This document shows positions 42,213 through 54,000 of a stretch of 64,000 nt of DNA, one piece after another. Every line of letters begins with the position of its first letter. The first letter of the stretch is position 1. Source of the DNA: Moniliella sp. 'wahieum' (lineage: Eukaryota > Basidiomycota > Moniliellomycetes > Moniliellales > Moniliellaceae); the NCBI GenBank assembly GCA_003971905.1, contig RSEE01000024.1, positions 124,001 through 188,000 on the forward strand, in the 5' to 3' direction. Under the pieces are notes generated by a model that worked only from the letters and a program-made list of their open reading frames with translations, was not told the origin of the DNA and made no database searches. A program made the position numbers and the translations under genes.

Positions 42213-44688
42213 AGCCTAAGGCTAATCAGTTCTTCGGCCCTCTCTCGACCTGGGGGTACCTGCACCGCATGCCTCGGTAGCCTCCCGCGTACCGTACCCT
42301 TCCGGCGCCTGCTCGGGCCGTGGCATCGGCTTGACCAGAGTTCTTCGACGATAAAATCTGACAAAAGGCAATGTAAACTTCCCCTGCCTTTTGGTCTTGT
42401 TCTTGGTTGCACCACCCTACTTCCGCTTTTCCCCCTCACCACCTTTTTCTTTGCTACACTGTTATCCCGCACCGCTGTCCCTGATCCACTCTCCTTTCAT
42501 ACCCCCTACCCCCTCACCCCTCTCTCTTGGAACTTTCCGTATGTACAGCTGTGCCCTCTCTCTGTCTCCCATGTGCTTGGAGAATCACTGAATTGCTAAT
42601 AATAATATGTGTCCCGTGTCAGGCCAAGACCTCAAAGGAAGATGAACGATGAATAGGGAAGAAGATGGGTCTACTATAGCGAGAAGTTATCTTTTTAACA
42701 TCCGTATCACAACAGTAACATGTTTATTGCCAGAAAAAGTCTCTGCCGTCGCGCTGCAATAAGCTCGAATGCCAGATCACTGTTTCGGTGGTGTGGTGTA
42801 TTCATCGATTCAATAGAGACGCAGAAGAAGAAGACCCGTGGTAGAGTAAGGCCTCACCTGGCAAGCCCCCTTGCTGTCTCTCCCCTGCGTCCAACTCCAT
42901 AAACAAGAACCATTGGATGATGAGGCCCTCTAGAGAAAGGATTGAAGAGAGGGGAGAATAGGAGAAAGGAACCAAGGAAGTGCGAATCGGCCTCTTGTGC
43001 GATATATATCCGTTAGTGGCAGAGCCATGCACACGATATAAGCACCGTCTGTGGTATATATATAGGGACTGGGGGTGAAGGGAGGATGGAATGCAAGCGC
43101 CAGCCTGAGCGTCAGGGCAAACTAGATCTGTCCGAAGGGCGGTTCTTTTAGTTTGTGCTGAGATAGGTCATAGTCTGGATCCCTGAGGTCACATGACCTG
43201 TCACAGGAAGGGGATGGCTCGATGACGATGGCGGCTGCCGAAGCACAATGAATAGTGACTAGGACTCAGTGGGGTACGACTTGGAGGGAGACGAGTGGGA
43301 CCAACTACTATGGAGACAACCCATTCGTTGGCAGAAGAGAGGCGTCGTTGCCAGGAAGGGAGAAAGGAAGATTACCTGACAAGAGAGGTGTCACGTGGCG
43401 TGCACGTGACCCATGGCTTGCCGATGTACTCGACCTGCCTCTGCACCATCGAGGTAGGGTTGTCTTCACCCACGATGCTGGTGTATGACGTAGCCCCGAT
43501 CGAGACGAGGGTGAGATCTGGGAGTTACCCATCGGCCTCCGAACGTTGAGGCTGCTGAGGGCAGCTGGCGAGCATCGCCCAGCGCCCATCGCCCATCCAA
43601 TCGATCTTCGTCCATGTCGATTCAAGGCCCGTGAAGGCCCCCATCGATCTTCGGCTCGGTCCATGGCATGTGGATGTGTCGTCATTCGCGTCATTAATCA
43701 TTGCCCTTCGCCTACGCCCGAGACCCCACACAGCGCCCAGCCCGGCCATACCAACAACACATACTATACTGTACCCATCACGAACTGCCGTTGGATCTAT
43801 GACGCGGTATACTGTGTGCTGCCAACAGGATGTCGCCACCACAAACCGCTCTCCGCTCTCCTGCCTTCTCAAGGCGTTATTCCCGTGCGGCGTTAGGTCG
43901 TACTAGTGTCTTTTCAGGCCTCCCGTCTCTCTTGGTCTCTCGCCCCTCTCTCTCCGTTTCTCTCCGAAGGCCGCATGGTTGGTGATATATGATACTTGTT
44001 GGGCTAGCCTTCGCCATAGCCAGGGCAGTGATGGTGATGGTGATGATGAGCACGAACATCATTCGGATCGGCACGCATCGCAGCAGCATGTATATGCAGA
44101 GCGTTTGGGGGCGTACGCATCGGCCTTGGAGACATGGGTCTCACACCCCCACATGCAGTGGGAAGGGAAGAGCAGAGAGTCGGAGTATCGCCACTGCTCC
44201 ACATTTTCAGCAGACACAGCCTCTTTCGCCACACAGTAGGCAGAGCATTCCCTCGCGATCTACACCTCCTTCCGAACTTTCACATGTCGGGGTTGAACAC
44301 ATGCCGACTCAGTATATTCCCATGCCAGTGGAACGCGGCTACCGTGCTACCGATCTCCAGAGAGTGAGGCCCGGCCCAATCCACGAACCCCCGGAGAGGA
44401 TAGAACCTATATGGTGTGCTCTTCTCCCCATTAAGCAGTAGCCTGCTGGCAGCCGACTGTAGTGACAGGCCCCTCTAGGGTCTAGCCCACGATTGGGCTC
44501 ACCACAATCATGGGGAAAAAGGCTGGAAAGGACCGTGCACGCAAACATCGCATCTTACTCTGCCCTCTCAAGAGATTTGGAGGGTATATATACCCCCGTT
44601 TCCATGCCCGTCCCATCCAGTCCAGACACCTGCCCACTCCACTCCACTTCTACACACCTTCTTCACCCACTTTTCCACGACTACAACA
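42213..44688. other. MHYT 3' flank and Grg1-like gene upstream region
   Basis: Pyrimidine-rich sequence (CTTTTCCCCCTCACCACC) near 42420-42520 looks like 3'-UTR. The stretch 42600-43100 is AT-richer and contains TATATATA at 43057-43064. From 43500 to 44560 no frame shows family features. The last 600 bp are probably the stress-gene promoter, with one CCCCT element near 44465. Confidence 0.45.
44582..44595 (+). promoter_or_regulatory. Palindromic TATA element of the Grg1-like gene
   Basis: GGGTATATATACCC is a perfect 14-bp palindrome with a TATA core, 94 bp before the ATG. Spacing suits a core promoter of a strongly inducible gene. Confidence 0.7.
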
Positions 44689-44999
44689 ATGGCTGACACC
44701 ATCAAGAAGTAAGTTGTTCTTCGGGTAAGCTCTGCGACGAGGAGCGTCGTACTGGGGAGCATATTGTGAACAAAACCACTAACCCGTGATGCCCTATCAG
44801 CGCTATCAACTCGGCCACCGAGACTGTTCAGCAGTACGCCTCGGGCGCGTCCAAGGAGGCCAACAAGAACGTGGCCAAGAACGACAACGCTGACCTCAGC
44901 ACGCGCGCCAGCGCCGCCAAGGACGCTGTTGTGGACAAGTTCAACGAGACGAAGCACGACGCTTCGGCTACGGCTAACAAGGAGGCCGCTTTGAACTAA
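44689..44999 (+). CDS. Glucose-repressible/stress protein (Grg1/Ccg-1 family)
   Basis: Grg1/Ccg-1 of Neurospora is a small, very abundant hydrophilic protein induced by glucose loss, stress and the clock; its molecular role is unclear. Exon 1 encodes MADTIK and part of the next codon. A 92-nt intron (44709-44800) follows. Exon 2 reads AINSATETVQQYASGASKEA then NKNVAKNDNADLSTRASAA and KDAVVDKFNETKHDASATA, matching the family's repeated ASKEANK/ASAAKDA pattern over about 70 residues. The stop is TAA at 44997-44999. No frame breaks were seen. It stands alone in a gene-poor region. Confidence 0.92.
44709..44800 (+). other. Intron of the Grg1-like gene (92 nt)
   Basis: The donor is GTAAGT, the branch site CCACTAACCC and the acceptor CTATCAG. 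Splicing completes an Asn codon (AA+C). Confidence 0.95.
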
Positions 45000-46559
45000 G
45001 CCGCCCTTGCGACCAACATCGGAGAATGATATTTCCAGAACGTTGCGACGGTCCCTCTGTTAAAGAACAATTATGCCAAATTGGCCCTATCTCATTTTGT
45101 TGTGGGTGCTGAAAGTATGATAGTCACCAGGGTGAAACGCGCAAGGTGGGATAGAAGAGAAAGCCGGAGTCGCTTTCCCTCCCGATATCCAATCACGCAA
45201 AATGGAGAGAGCGATAAACGCACCTTTGACGCTGTGGGGACTGACTCTTTGTATATAGAAAGGTGATGAACTGTTGCGACCGAAAAGATAGAGAAACCAC
45301 AACATGTGAACTAACGAGATCGTTTCAGCTGCGAGGGAGGGGGATAGGAAGGAAGGGTTTTGGGGAGGAATTACCAGCAAAAGGGACGAGGATCAGGAAA
45401 GGGGCCACAGTCTAGACAAAAGCTATCAGAATGGCGTGTGGTTTCCGACCCAGGAACGGTCCTCTATACTGAGAGCGCGACTCTCTATCGCAACTTACCT
45501 CTCCTCTCCGCAATAAAACCCCGCGATATTGAAGCTCCGAGAGAGGAATGCGTGTGAACAACATTGCGGCCACGTGCAGCCCCCCCCCCTCCGCCTCCCC
45601 CAGCAGCCGTGGTGCGTCGGATCAGGATGGGAGTGGAACTGCTGCAGAGCCACGACCCAGGGCTGCAATCTTTGCTAGGTTCCTGGGCAGCAGCCGCTCA
45701 AACGTTTTCCCACCCCGAGTGGGCCTACTCGGTCTGAACCCTGTGGTACGCCGGCATCATATAATCCGACCATCCTTGGATCCGTCCGATTCGGCTGCAC
45801 GTGGCCGCCATATCGGCCGCACCCGTTCCCGGTCTATTGTTCCCCCCACCACACTTGGAGGGTAGTGCTAGGGTTCCCCTACACGGCACTCAGTGGATCG
45901 GGGACGCTCGCTTAGCCGGGTGTCAGAGTTCCGTTCACAGGCCGCGCCCACGCTCTCCACATCTCTCCCTTTTCTCTCTCCTTCTTCCCTTCAGACGTTG
46001 TTGCTTGAAGACTTGTGGCTCATCACTTTGCCTTCACGCCTTGTCTGAAGGCTGCATTGCAGCTGATCCATAGGATCACGCGGATCACGAGTGCTCCCAA
46101 GACGCCTTTTCTAGCAATTGTTTCCCCCACAACTCTTTTAGTTTTTGTGTTTTTTCATTAGCAAAAAAACACAAATTCTGAATTGTCAAAGAGAAAGAAA
46201 GCATCTGGGGTGTCATTAAGATATGTCTTTTGGCATCGTAATCATCGCCAACATCGACATGATGATGTTGGGGGGGGGGGGGGGGGGGCGTCCGTTTTGC
46301 CTCCCAAAGACAGGGAGGCGGCCAACACTGGCAGTGTTCGGACCGGTCCGAAAATGCCATCATAGCCTAAAGTCGGAGAAGAAAAGAAAGAGAACCGAGC
46401 GGATGAATGTCCAGAGGACATGAAAAGAACCGTGAGGCTTCAGGCCGGGGATCCGGCGGCGGTGTGGGTGGGTATTTGTTGTATAGGAGACGATGGTGAC
46501 AGTAACAAAGGGAGCATATATGGGCTTGCAACACGTTCCTCCAGGCATGTGGTCTTGTC
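45000..46559. other. Gene-poor region with a 19-G homopolymer
   Basis: The Grg1-like 3' flank is followed by AT-richer sequence. A GC-rich patch at 45550-45870 contains a Ser/Arg/Pro-rich open frame of about 100 codons without family features. A run of 19 G lies at 46270-46288. Confidence 0.45.
46270..46288 (+). repeat. Poly-G tract, 19 bases
   Basis: This is an uninterrupted G run, the longest in the window, flanked by GATGATGTT and CGTCCG. It could form a G-quadruplex, and its exact length is probably unreliable. Confidence 0.9.
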
Positions 46560-47357
46560 TCATTGCGCGGAGGATGTGCACATGTTTGCATTGGCGTAAG
46601 ACGCAATGTTCTTGGCCAAGGTGAGGGCCTGATTGAGACAGCGGAGTTCTTCGGTGTCCGTGGTATGTTTGATGAGGCGTTTAAATATGATCCCAAAGCG
46701 TTGGAAGTAGGTCGAGGGCTTCAGGTGGAAATGAGACCAGCCCCGTCTGCGCACCCTCGGATGTTATTGGCACAATGCATGCCAGAATGCATAGAAACGC
46801 GGATTGGTATCGATTTCCTTGGTACGGAACGCTTCGCGCGCCTGATAGGAAAGCCAATACGACGTAAACGCCTGCTGAACTTTGGGGTTGGACAGCCATT
46901 GGAGCATAATGTCTCCAATTCCAGAAAGTGGCCCCAGGGAACCTGTCTTCGCGTAACGCCGTTGGAGATCCCACTGAATAGAAGATCAGTTTGCCATCCC
47001 ACATCAAGCATTGGGCCAAAAGCGTGTTCGACAAACGCAATCCGGTCCTCCTCGTTCCCCAGACCAGTGTCTTCGTCCTTCGAGGAGGTGCTGGGAATCG
47101 GTTTGGTACTACCCTCTGATAGTGGCAATGAACGATCCGTTGATCAAGGCTGGCATAAAAACACCCCAAATGACACTGTGCATGTCATCATGTAGCCGGC
47201 GAAGGTCTATGAACGCTTCGTACATTATGCATTGCCGCTGCATCTCTTGCTCCGATAGCATCTTGGCCACCGAGAGATCCACGGCTTCATTCCAGGAATG
47301 AGTTGGATCCCGTTTAAATTTAGCATTGAGGATCGCAACCGATAAAGCTTCGCCCAT
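46560..47357 (-). pseudogene. Orphan RhoGEF (DH) domain remnant
   Basis: DH domains activate Rho GTPases. From the ATG at 47357 (MGEALSVAILNAKF) the DH start is visible: SEQEMQRQCIMYEAFIDLRR, LHDDMHSVIWGVFMPAL. Then, in other frames, come GNEEDRIAFVEHAFGPM, IGDIMLQWLSNPKVQQAF, TNPRFYAFWHALCQ and the family's last helices FHLKPSTYFQRFGIIFKRL and IKHTTDTEELRCLNQALTLA. At least three frame changes interrupt it. No PH domain or other partner domain flanks it, and it sits in a gene-poor region. It may be a decayed partial copy, or a small gene with sequence errors. A TATATAAATA element lies upstream near 47563. Confidence 0.5.
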
Positions 47358-48511
47358 CGGCCGATATAATACGAAGAGAAAAGAGAATTGGCCTTATTCC
47401 CTAACTCACCGGCTGCTCACCATACAGCCACCACACATTTATCGCTGCGGACCCTGCTTCAACTTGCTGGCCTCCGCATCTCTCCGGCTCTGCCCCAGAG
47501 GTGATGTAGAGCTTTGCTTGATGAAAATGCTGAAACCACTTCTCCAGTGAGCTTATTTATATATGGCCCAAAATGCTATAGTGAGAGCGCGTGGGAAGCT
47601 CGGGATGAGGTCGATGAGGTCTGAATATCTGAATGGGGTACTAGTCGAGGCATAGGGCTTCGACAGGGTGACAGATCCAGATGTGGGCCCTGGTGCGGGT
47701 CAGCCGAGAGGAGTAGCTGATTAATTGTTGGGCATGAACATTTTTGAAGACGCTGTGTCAATGAGGATTCGTACCGAATGTAAAAACCAATAGGGGAAAA
47801 TAAGATTCACGTAACTGAAGCGCGACATGAAGACGTTCATCAGACGCTCACATGCCTCTCATCCACGCGCATTAAGCTCATCCATATCCACGCGCGGCGC
47901 TACATCCCGTTTGGACGTGAATGGTGTGCGCCAGAGAGCGCTGTCCTGTTGGCGACTCACTGGTTTCCTAATTGTGGTTCGGCACCAACAACCAACCCAT
48001 CACGACGGATGAGCATGTTAGACGCTGCGCCTCTTTGACGCAGCCTTTAGCTCTGTAAATGATGTGAATAAATGCGAAACAACACTCCGGCTCCCAAAAG
48101 GATACCAGCCTTCTGTTGAGAGAAGATAAGGAGGTCTATGCTCTCCACAACAGACAAATATGAGCGAGCGGGGGCAGTTAATGCCCTCCACGTAAGGATG
48201 TGGAACTGAAGTGAGGCGTCAAATCCGAGCCGCTGAAGATGATTGAATTACCAAAAGAGAAAGACGAGCTACGACCGTCAATTCAGTTGTGCTGGTCATA
48301 TATACCACGGACACTCTCTGTTTGCTGTCACGCACCCCACACGCCGTCGGTTGAGGCAAGCCATAACTGCGAAATAGAACATCAACGTCCGGGTAGGGAC
48401 AGGCAACATCGGACGATGTGCCCAGTGAAGCACCTGCAGGTCTATACCCGACAGCACTTGTATCCATCCATCAAGTCCAGCTGATAGAGATCAATTTATT
48501 TGGTTGAGCAT
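47358..48511. other. Gene-poor region between DH remnant and PRE8
   Basis: It is moderately AT-rich. The open frames on both strands are short and have no family features. I see no RNA gene. Confidence 0.4.
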
Positions 48512-49322
48512 TTACAATGCCAAGCTAGAGGAGGAAGTGTTGGTTAGTGAATGGAGCCAACAAAGAAGTGGTAGAGGACAACGTACTAATCCTTGATCTC
48601 GCTCTCTGTCAGTTTGCGGAAGGTCGGGATTGGCTTGGTGCCTGCTGGCACATCTTCCACGTTCGTCTCAGAGATGATGCCAATTTCAATCGTTTTTTCC
48701 GTCATTTGGCCCTCAAACCCTTCCTTGAGAGTAAGGAGGGCGGTGTGAATGGCATCTTCGAGGGAAATGTCGTCATTGTACCGCTTCTCGAGGAACGTTT
48801 TGGCAATGGTCATGTTCTTGCCAATCGCGGTCGCCTTCCATTGGAAGAAAGAGCCAGAGGGATCGACCTGGTACAGTGTTGGGCCACGCACCTCATCGTA
48901 GCCAGCAACGAGCAAGCTGACACCGAACGGACGCACACCGCCGCGCTGGGTGGACTCTTGCATGATGCGTGCAATCTCTTCGACCAGCACAGCTGTTGGC
49001 GGGAACTCGCCATAGATCTTCCAATACGCCTGCGCGGCCTTGCGTGCCTGGGCAAGCAGAACACGGAAATCGGGGCCCATTCCAGCGTATACAATGCCAA
49101 CCGTGGGGCATACCAGCGCAACCTTTTCCAGTGCACTATCGTCCACCAGGGGACTGGGCATGCGCTTCTCGGACGCAATTACACCGCGCCTTCGGCACGA
49201 ATCCCGAGCGAGGTCGCGCCGCTCCCAACGGCGGCGAGGGCATGGTCGATCTGACCGAGTTTGCCCGAGGGACTGAAGGTGGTGAGGGAGAAGCTGTACG
49301 CGCCTTCGCCACCGGCCGACAT
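48512..49322 (-). CDS. PRE8: 20S proteasome subunit alpha-2
   Basis: This is a structural alpha-ring subunit of the 20S core. The ATG (49322-49320) gives [20 protein letters not shown], the conserved alpha N terminus, then [20 protein letters not shown]. One missing G near 49160 breaks the frame before IASEKR. It resumes with [28 protein letters not shown] and [17 protein letters not shown], then [18 protein letters not shown] and [17 protein letters not shown] 62-nt intron (48586-48525) interrupts the Tyr codon of EIKDY. The last exon is 13 nt and encodes LAL and a stop, matching the family ending (EINDRLEAL in yeast). Reading through the donor would stop immediately after EIKD. Confidence 0.95.
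48525..48586 (-). other. PRE8 terminal intron (62 nt)
   Basis: The donor is GTACGT, the branch site TTCACTAACC and the acceptor CTCCTCTAG. The TAG stop in the unspliced frame overlaps the donor. Confidence 0.85.
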
Positions 49323-49944
49323 GGTTGGTTAGTGGGACGGAGGGAGGGCAGGTGTGGGTGGTGGGGGGTCAGCCGCTCAACCGACATGCTCCAGCAGGCG
49401 CACGCGGCCCCGCTCGGTGCAAGACGCGCATTCCTCGGCCCAAGATTCCGCTGGGTTTGCTCTGGGCGGGTCACGTGTTGCCGGGGCACCAAACGTCATA
49501 GCTGGGCGGCGGGAGTGGTGACGTCAGCTTTGAAATGTGAACGTTGGCTGGAGGGAGCAGCGTCTGTCCGTGCGCAGAGCGCCCAGCCCAGTCGGCCTCT
49601 TGTCGGCTGCAAAACGCCGGTCGGGTGGGGAAGACTGACGCCGCCCCGTGTCACGTGCCATTTCCGGCTAGCCCGAGCCCCGCGCAGGGGCAGTGTGCTG
49701 GGATCAGATCGATTACCAAACCCGGACAAAAGCTATCTGATGGGGCACAGCGCCAGTGTCGGCTGGTGGGGCCCAGCTGCTGGCCGCCCACGAGCGCTGT
49801 TCAGTCACACGTCACGCGCGACATTGGCCAGGCGCCAGTGCTGAGCCTCAGCGCTCAGCTGGTGGCTGCGCTGTGCTTTTTTTACCCCCCCTACTGCCTC
49901 GCCCTGCACCGCCACCTCTTCCACCACCAACTCCTGCCTTCCCC
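49323..49944. promoter_or_regulatory. Divergent promoter region of PRE8 and ISU1
   Basis: About 620 bp lie between the two divergent start codons. Repeated GTCACGTG-like words are present (GGTCACGTG near 49470, TGTCACGTGCC near 49650, GTCACACGTCACGCG near 49805). The ISU1 leader is CCACC-rich. I see no proteasome-associated control element (GGTGGCAAA). Confidence 0.5.
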
Positions 49945-50812
49945 ATGGTCGCTGCTCGCTTTGCCCCTACTTTTGCTCGTGCCGCTGGCGCCTCCGCCCT
50001 CCGCCCCATGGCCGGCATGATGCGCGCCACCGCCCGCCCCGCCCTCGCCACCGCCCGGCCAGCCGTGCCGTCGCTGGCCCGTGGGTACCACGAGAAGGTG
50101 ATCGACCACGTACGTCTTCTGCCAGCCCTGTTGACTCTGCTCTGCTCCGATACTGACTGGTGCATAGTATGAGAACCCACGCAACGTCGGCTCGTTCAAC
50201 AAGAAGGACGCTGACGTGGGCATTGGCCTCGTTGGTGCTCCGGCCTGCGGCGACGTGATGAAATTGTCCATCCGGGTCAATGAGCAAGGCATCATCTCGG
50301 ATGTGCGCTTCAAGACGTTTGGCTGTGGGAGTGCCATCGCCTCGTCCTCCTACATGACGGAGCGGGTCAAGGGCATGACGCTCGAGGAGGCGGGCGGAAT
50401 CAAGAACACGGAGATTGCCAAGGAACTGTGCCTGCCGCCCGTCAAGCTTCACTGCTCGATGTTGGCGGAGGATGCGATCAAGTCGGCCATCCGCAACTAC
50501 AAGGCCAAGCGTGATGCCACGGGCATCACGGCTGCCGGCCACATCGATGTCGAGCAGTCGGCCACGACGGGCGAGACGACGACGAGCGTGCACGTGGGTT
50601 CGTCGGCGCCGCAGCCCCCGTGCCCAGGCCCAGGCTTGAGCGCCCGCCTGCCTCGTATCTTCCACTCTGACCGCAAGGACCTTCATCACGGCTTTGTTAC
50701 TATTCTTCCTTTTCCCGAAGGTCCTCTGTGCGTCATGCTGCAGAATTTCTCTTGCGATGTGGGTGTCTATCTTGCTTGGAGACTGCGCCCGAGCTGGAGG
50801 CTGAAAACATAG
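49945..50812 (+). CDS. ISU1: Mitochondrial iron-sulfur cluster scaffold Isu1
   Basis: Isu1 is the scaffold on which the Nfs1-Isd11 complex builds [2Fe-2S] clusters in the matrix. The ATG at 49945 gives an import signal (MVAARFAPTFARAAGA...). Then HEKVIDH joins across the intron to YENPRNVGSFNKKDADVGIG. Cluster ligands are all present: GAPACGDVMKL, FKTFGCGSAIASSSY and ELCLPPVKLHCSMLAEDAIK, which includes the LPPVK chaperone-binding motif. The intron is 50110-50167. After RNYKAKRDATGI the sequence continues about 95 residues beyond the usual end, so a frame error probably hides the true stop between about 50560 and 50640. Confidence 0.95.
50110..50167 (+). other. ISU1 intron (58 nt)
   Basis: The donor is GTACGT, the branch site ATACTGACTGG and the acceptor GCATAG. 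It is phase 0, between the His and Tyr codons of the DHYENPRN motif. Confidence 0.93.
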
Positions 50813-51050
50813 GGCCTCCGTTTGCCCATGGCGTGGACAGCGTTGCAGCTGCAGCCGGCTGCCCTGTCCGCATGTACACTATCCTGCTATTCGAAGCATC
50901 TGTTCATCTTGATCCTTGGACCTGTTTGTGGTAGTAGTGGCGAACATAGCAGCGGCAACTAGACTTCGATGGCGATGCGAAGGGGTGGTGGCGGCGCGGG
51001 AGGGCGCGCACCTGCTGACATAAGCCGTTCGCCGCCTGGGCGTTGCTCAT
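50813..51050. other. Spacer between ISU1 and the deubiquitinase gene
   Basis: Under 250 bp remain if the long ISU1 frame is used. It holds the ISU1 3' flank and the downstream promoter, with no other signal. Confidence 0.4.
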
Positions 51051-54000
51051 ATGGCGCAGTCAATCGTTGATAGTCGCGGCTGGGCAATCGAAAACGGGTC
51101 ATCGAGGTCATCGCAGAGGCGGCCACTCATCGACCCTCTGCCCACCACCCGCATGGACGCCACCAGCATGGACATTGCCGGAGCAGCGGGAGTATCTGGT
51201 GCAGCTGGAGCATCGGGAGCATCGGGAGCATCGGGAGCACCCGGAGCATCGGGAGCACCCGGAGCATCTGGAGCTTCGCCGGGCCCTGCTGAGCATCCGC
51301 CCCCTGCGGATGCTTCAGACGCATCGCCAGCATCACCCACTGCGCCTCAGCGCCTCCCTTCCTCATCACCCCGCTCGCCGTCGCCAACGACGGAGGAAGG
51401 GGCTTCCGCCCGTCCTCGTCGCCGGCGCAGGAGGACGAGTGACGAGGCCCACTCAGATGGCCCGCCGCCCGCACGCACTTCCCCTGCTTCTGAGTACGTG
51501 CCCACCGACCAACCCAGTGTTGACACTGCTGGTGCTGGTGCTGGTGCCGCTGATTCTACCAAGGATGCTCTCACTTCTGCCCCTGTGGAAGCCACTGCTG
51601 CTTCCACTACTGCTTCCACTGCTACTTACTTCCACTGCTGCTTCCACTGCTACTCCCACTCCTGCTTCTACAACCGCTCATCCCGGGGATACTGCCGATA
51701 CTTCCGCCGCTATCCCTGCTACGACAACTGCCACTCAAGAGCCTGCACGCACAACAGTGTCTTCGTCTTCGTTCCAGCAGCCCCTGTGGCACAGCGGCTA
51801 CCCTCCGTCCATGCCTTCGACTCCCTCATCGACCGAGGCGATGATTGGGTCAGAGGGTGATCTGGCACATTTCTATGCCTCCGACGCACGCGACACGCCT
51901 CGCACTGTCTCCTCGGAGGCTGTGACGCCTAACGGAACATATGCCGGGTATGCTCCCTTCGACCCGCCCGTCGCCGAAATACGGCCCGACGACGACGCCC
52001 CGCCGAACATGTGGGCGGACTACATCGGTCCTGGTGGATACGGCGTTGGCGGCTTCTCCCCTGCCCCCGAGGCCGACTATGACAACATGCACAACTCGAT
52101 TGTTGCGTGGCACGGCGGCCAGCAGCATCCCCAGCAGCCTGCTCCGCCCCAGATTCCTTTAGCTGAATACTTCCCTTCACCCACCAAGGCCAAGGATGCC
52201 GCTAGCAACCTTCCTCTCCTTTGCACCGCCGCCGCATCCGTGCCTTTGACGCCGCCTGGGACACTACCAACAAGCTCGTACAGGCCGAATTTGTCCCGCC
52301 TTCACGGCCTACTGTGGCTCCTGGGGTTACTGCTGACAATGCCCCTGCTGCATCTGTTGTTCCGGGCGAAGCTGCCACTCTTCCTTCCCAGCCTACCGCA
52401 CAGCCAGGAGCCCGTTTGGATCACAAGAGCATGCTTGCCCTGATCCCTCACCCCAAGGCCTATTTCTCCCCTTCGTCGCTCGAATGGGTGGTAATCGCTG
52501 CGGCACACGATTCTTCTTGGGCGACCAGGACCAAGCCTATACTAACGAGACCACTGCTTTTGCTCCCCTCTATACTATCGAGCATCATGTGCTGGTTGCG
52601 CCTGAGTTGCAGCGGGTCCCCATACCTGTCTCATTGACGCAGGATACCGGGCCCAAGACGTTTCTGCACTCCTTTACACTCTTGACCGATGTGTCCATCC
52701 CAGATACACCTGGGAAGAAGGTCTACGTATCGGAGCCGTGTTCCATCCCATCTGTTCTGGATAAAGATTTGCTCTTGCGCTTGCGACGTGCTCGCACCGA
52801 CAACCCTCCGCCCGGACAAGACGGAGCGGTGTACTTTGACCGAGCCATGCGCTTGGTTCTCCGCATCCTCGCTGCCGCGTTAGGCGGGAAGGACCAGGCA
52901 GTCCCGATTACTGGAAGGACGTTTACCCAGCGACTTGGGTGGGACGAGGAGGTGTCGCAATTGTTCAAGACACTTGGTTGGAGTCTATCGTCTGTGAGCA
53001 GCGAAGACGAGCGAATGGCCATTAGGCCCCCACCTATGCTCCAGGGCGGCAATCCAAACGCCGCATGGGTCGTCAATGGGCGCGCGTGGGTCGAGCTGTC
53101 TCTTTGGGCTGCACATTCGCGCAACCTGTTTGGTGTGCAGGACGACTCTCCTCCTCAAGCACCTGGGGCGTTGGACTGGATTCCACATGGGAAGGATGGC
53201 ACTGCGTCGATTGACAGCACGCTGGGTTATGACCCTGCCCAAATTGACCCAAGCCTGCTTGTCGGCCCCATGCAGAGCCACGTCATCGAGTCGGCGCAAT
53301 ACCTTGGGGTCCACCCACAGGAGCACGATTGTACCATCCGTGCCTCGTACCTGGCTCAAACTCGACGCTGCCCACCTGCGGCCCCTGTCCTCCTGTCCTC
53401 GGTTGAGTACATTGTCAATGAGCAGCGCAAGGATAGCTCTTTTGATCGTATGTCCCTCCTCCCCCTTTCTTTTACGGACCCGGTTGACCGCATACTGACA
53501 TTGGAACAGTGCAAATTCTGTTAAGTGAAGAACGGTCCTCAGGCCGTTGGACATTCGTGGAGCTGGAGCGGGCACTCAATCTGCTCGGCATGGAGGGCTC
53601 CAGTTTGGACCAGGTGGACCAGATGGACGCCTCGGTTATCAACGCCCTACCACGATCGCGTGCAGCAAGTAATCAATAGTGGCGAGGGCGCTCTGGGGCT
53701 AGGTGTCGGTCGAAGACCTGCGGAATGCGTTGGGGTACTCTCCAATGCACTTGCGCGTCCGGCGGAGCTGGAACATCAGATTGGTCGAGATGGAGCGTCT
53801 GTCCCACCGGTGCTTATGGATCTTGAAGCGGCATATTCACTCCTCCAAGCCCCACCCGAAGCGGATGACGATGCACTGACTATGCTCTTCCACGTCCGTG
53901 CGTGACGACCCGGACCGCATATCGCAGTGGAAAGCTGCACTGGTTTCCATTGCCCATGCGCGGAATTCCAGTCTCTCCGTCGACTGGCCACGGGGGAAGA

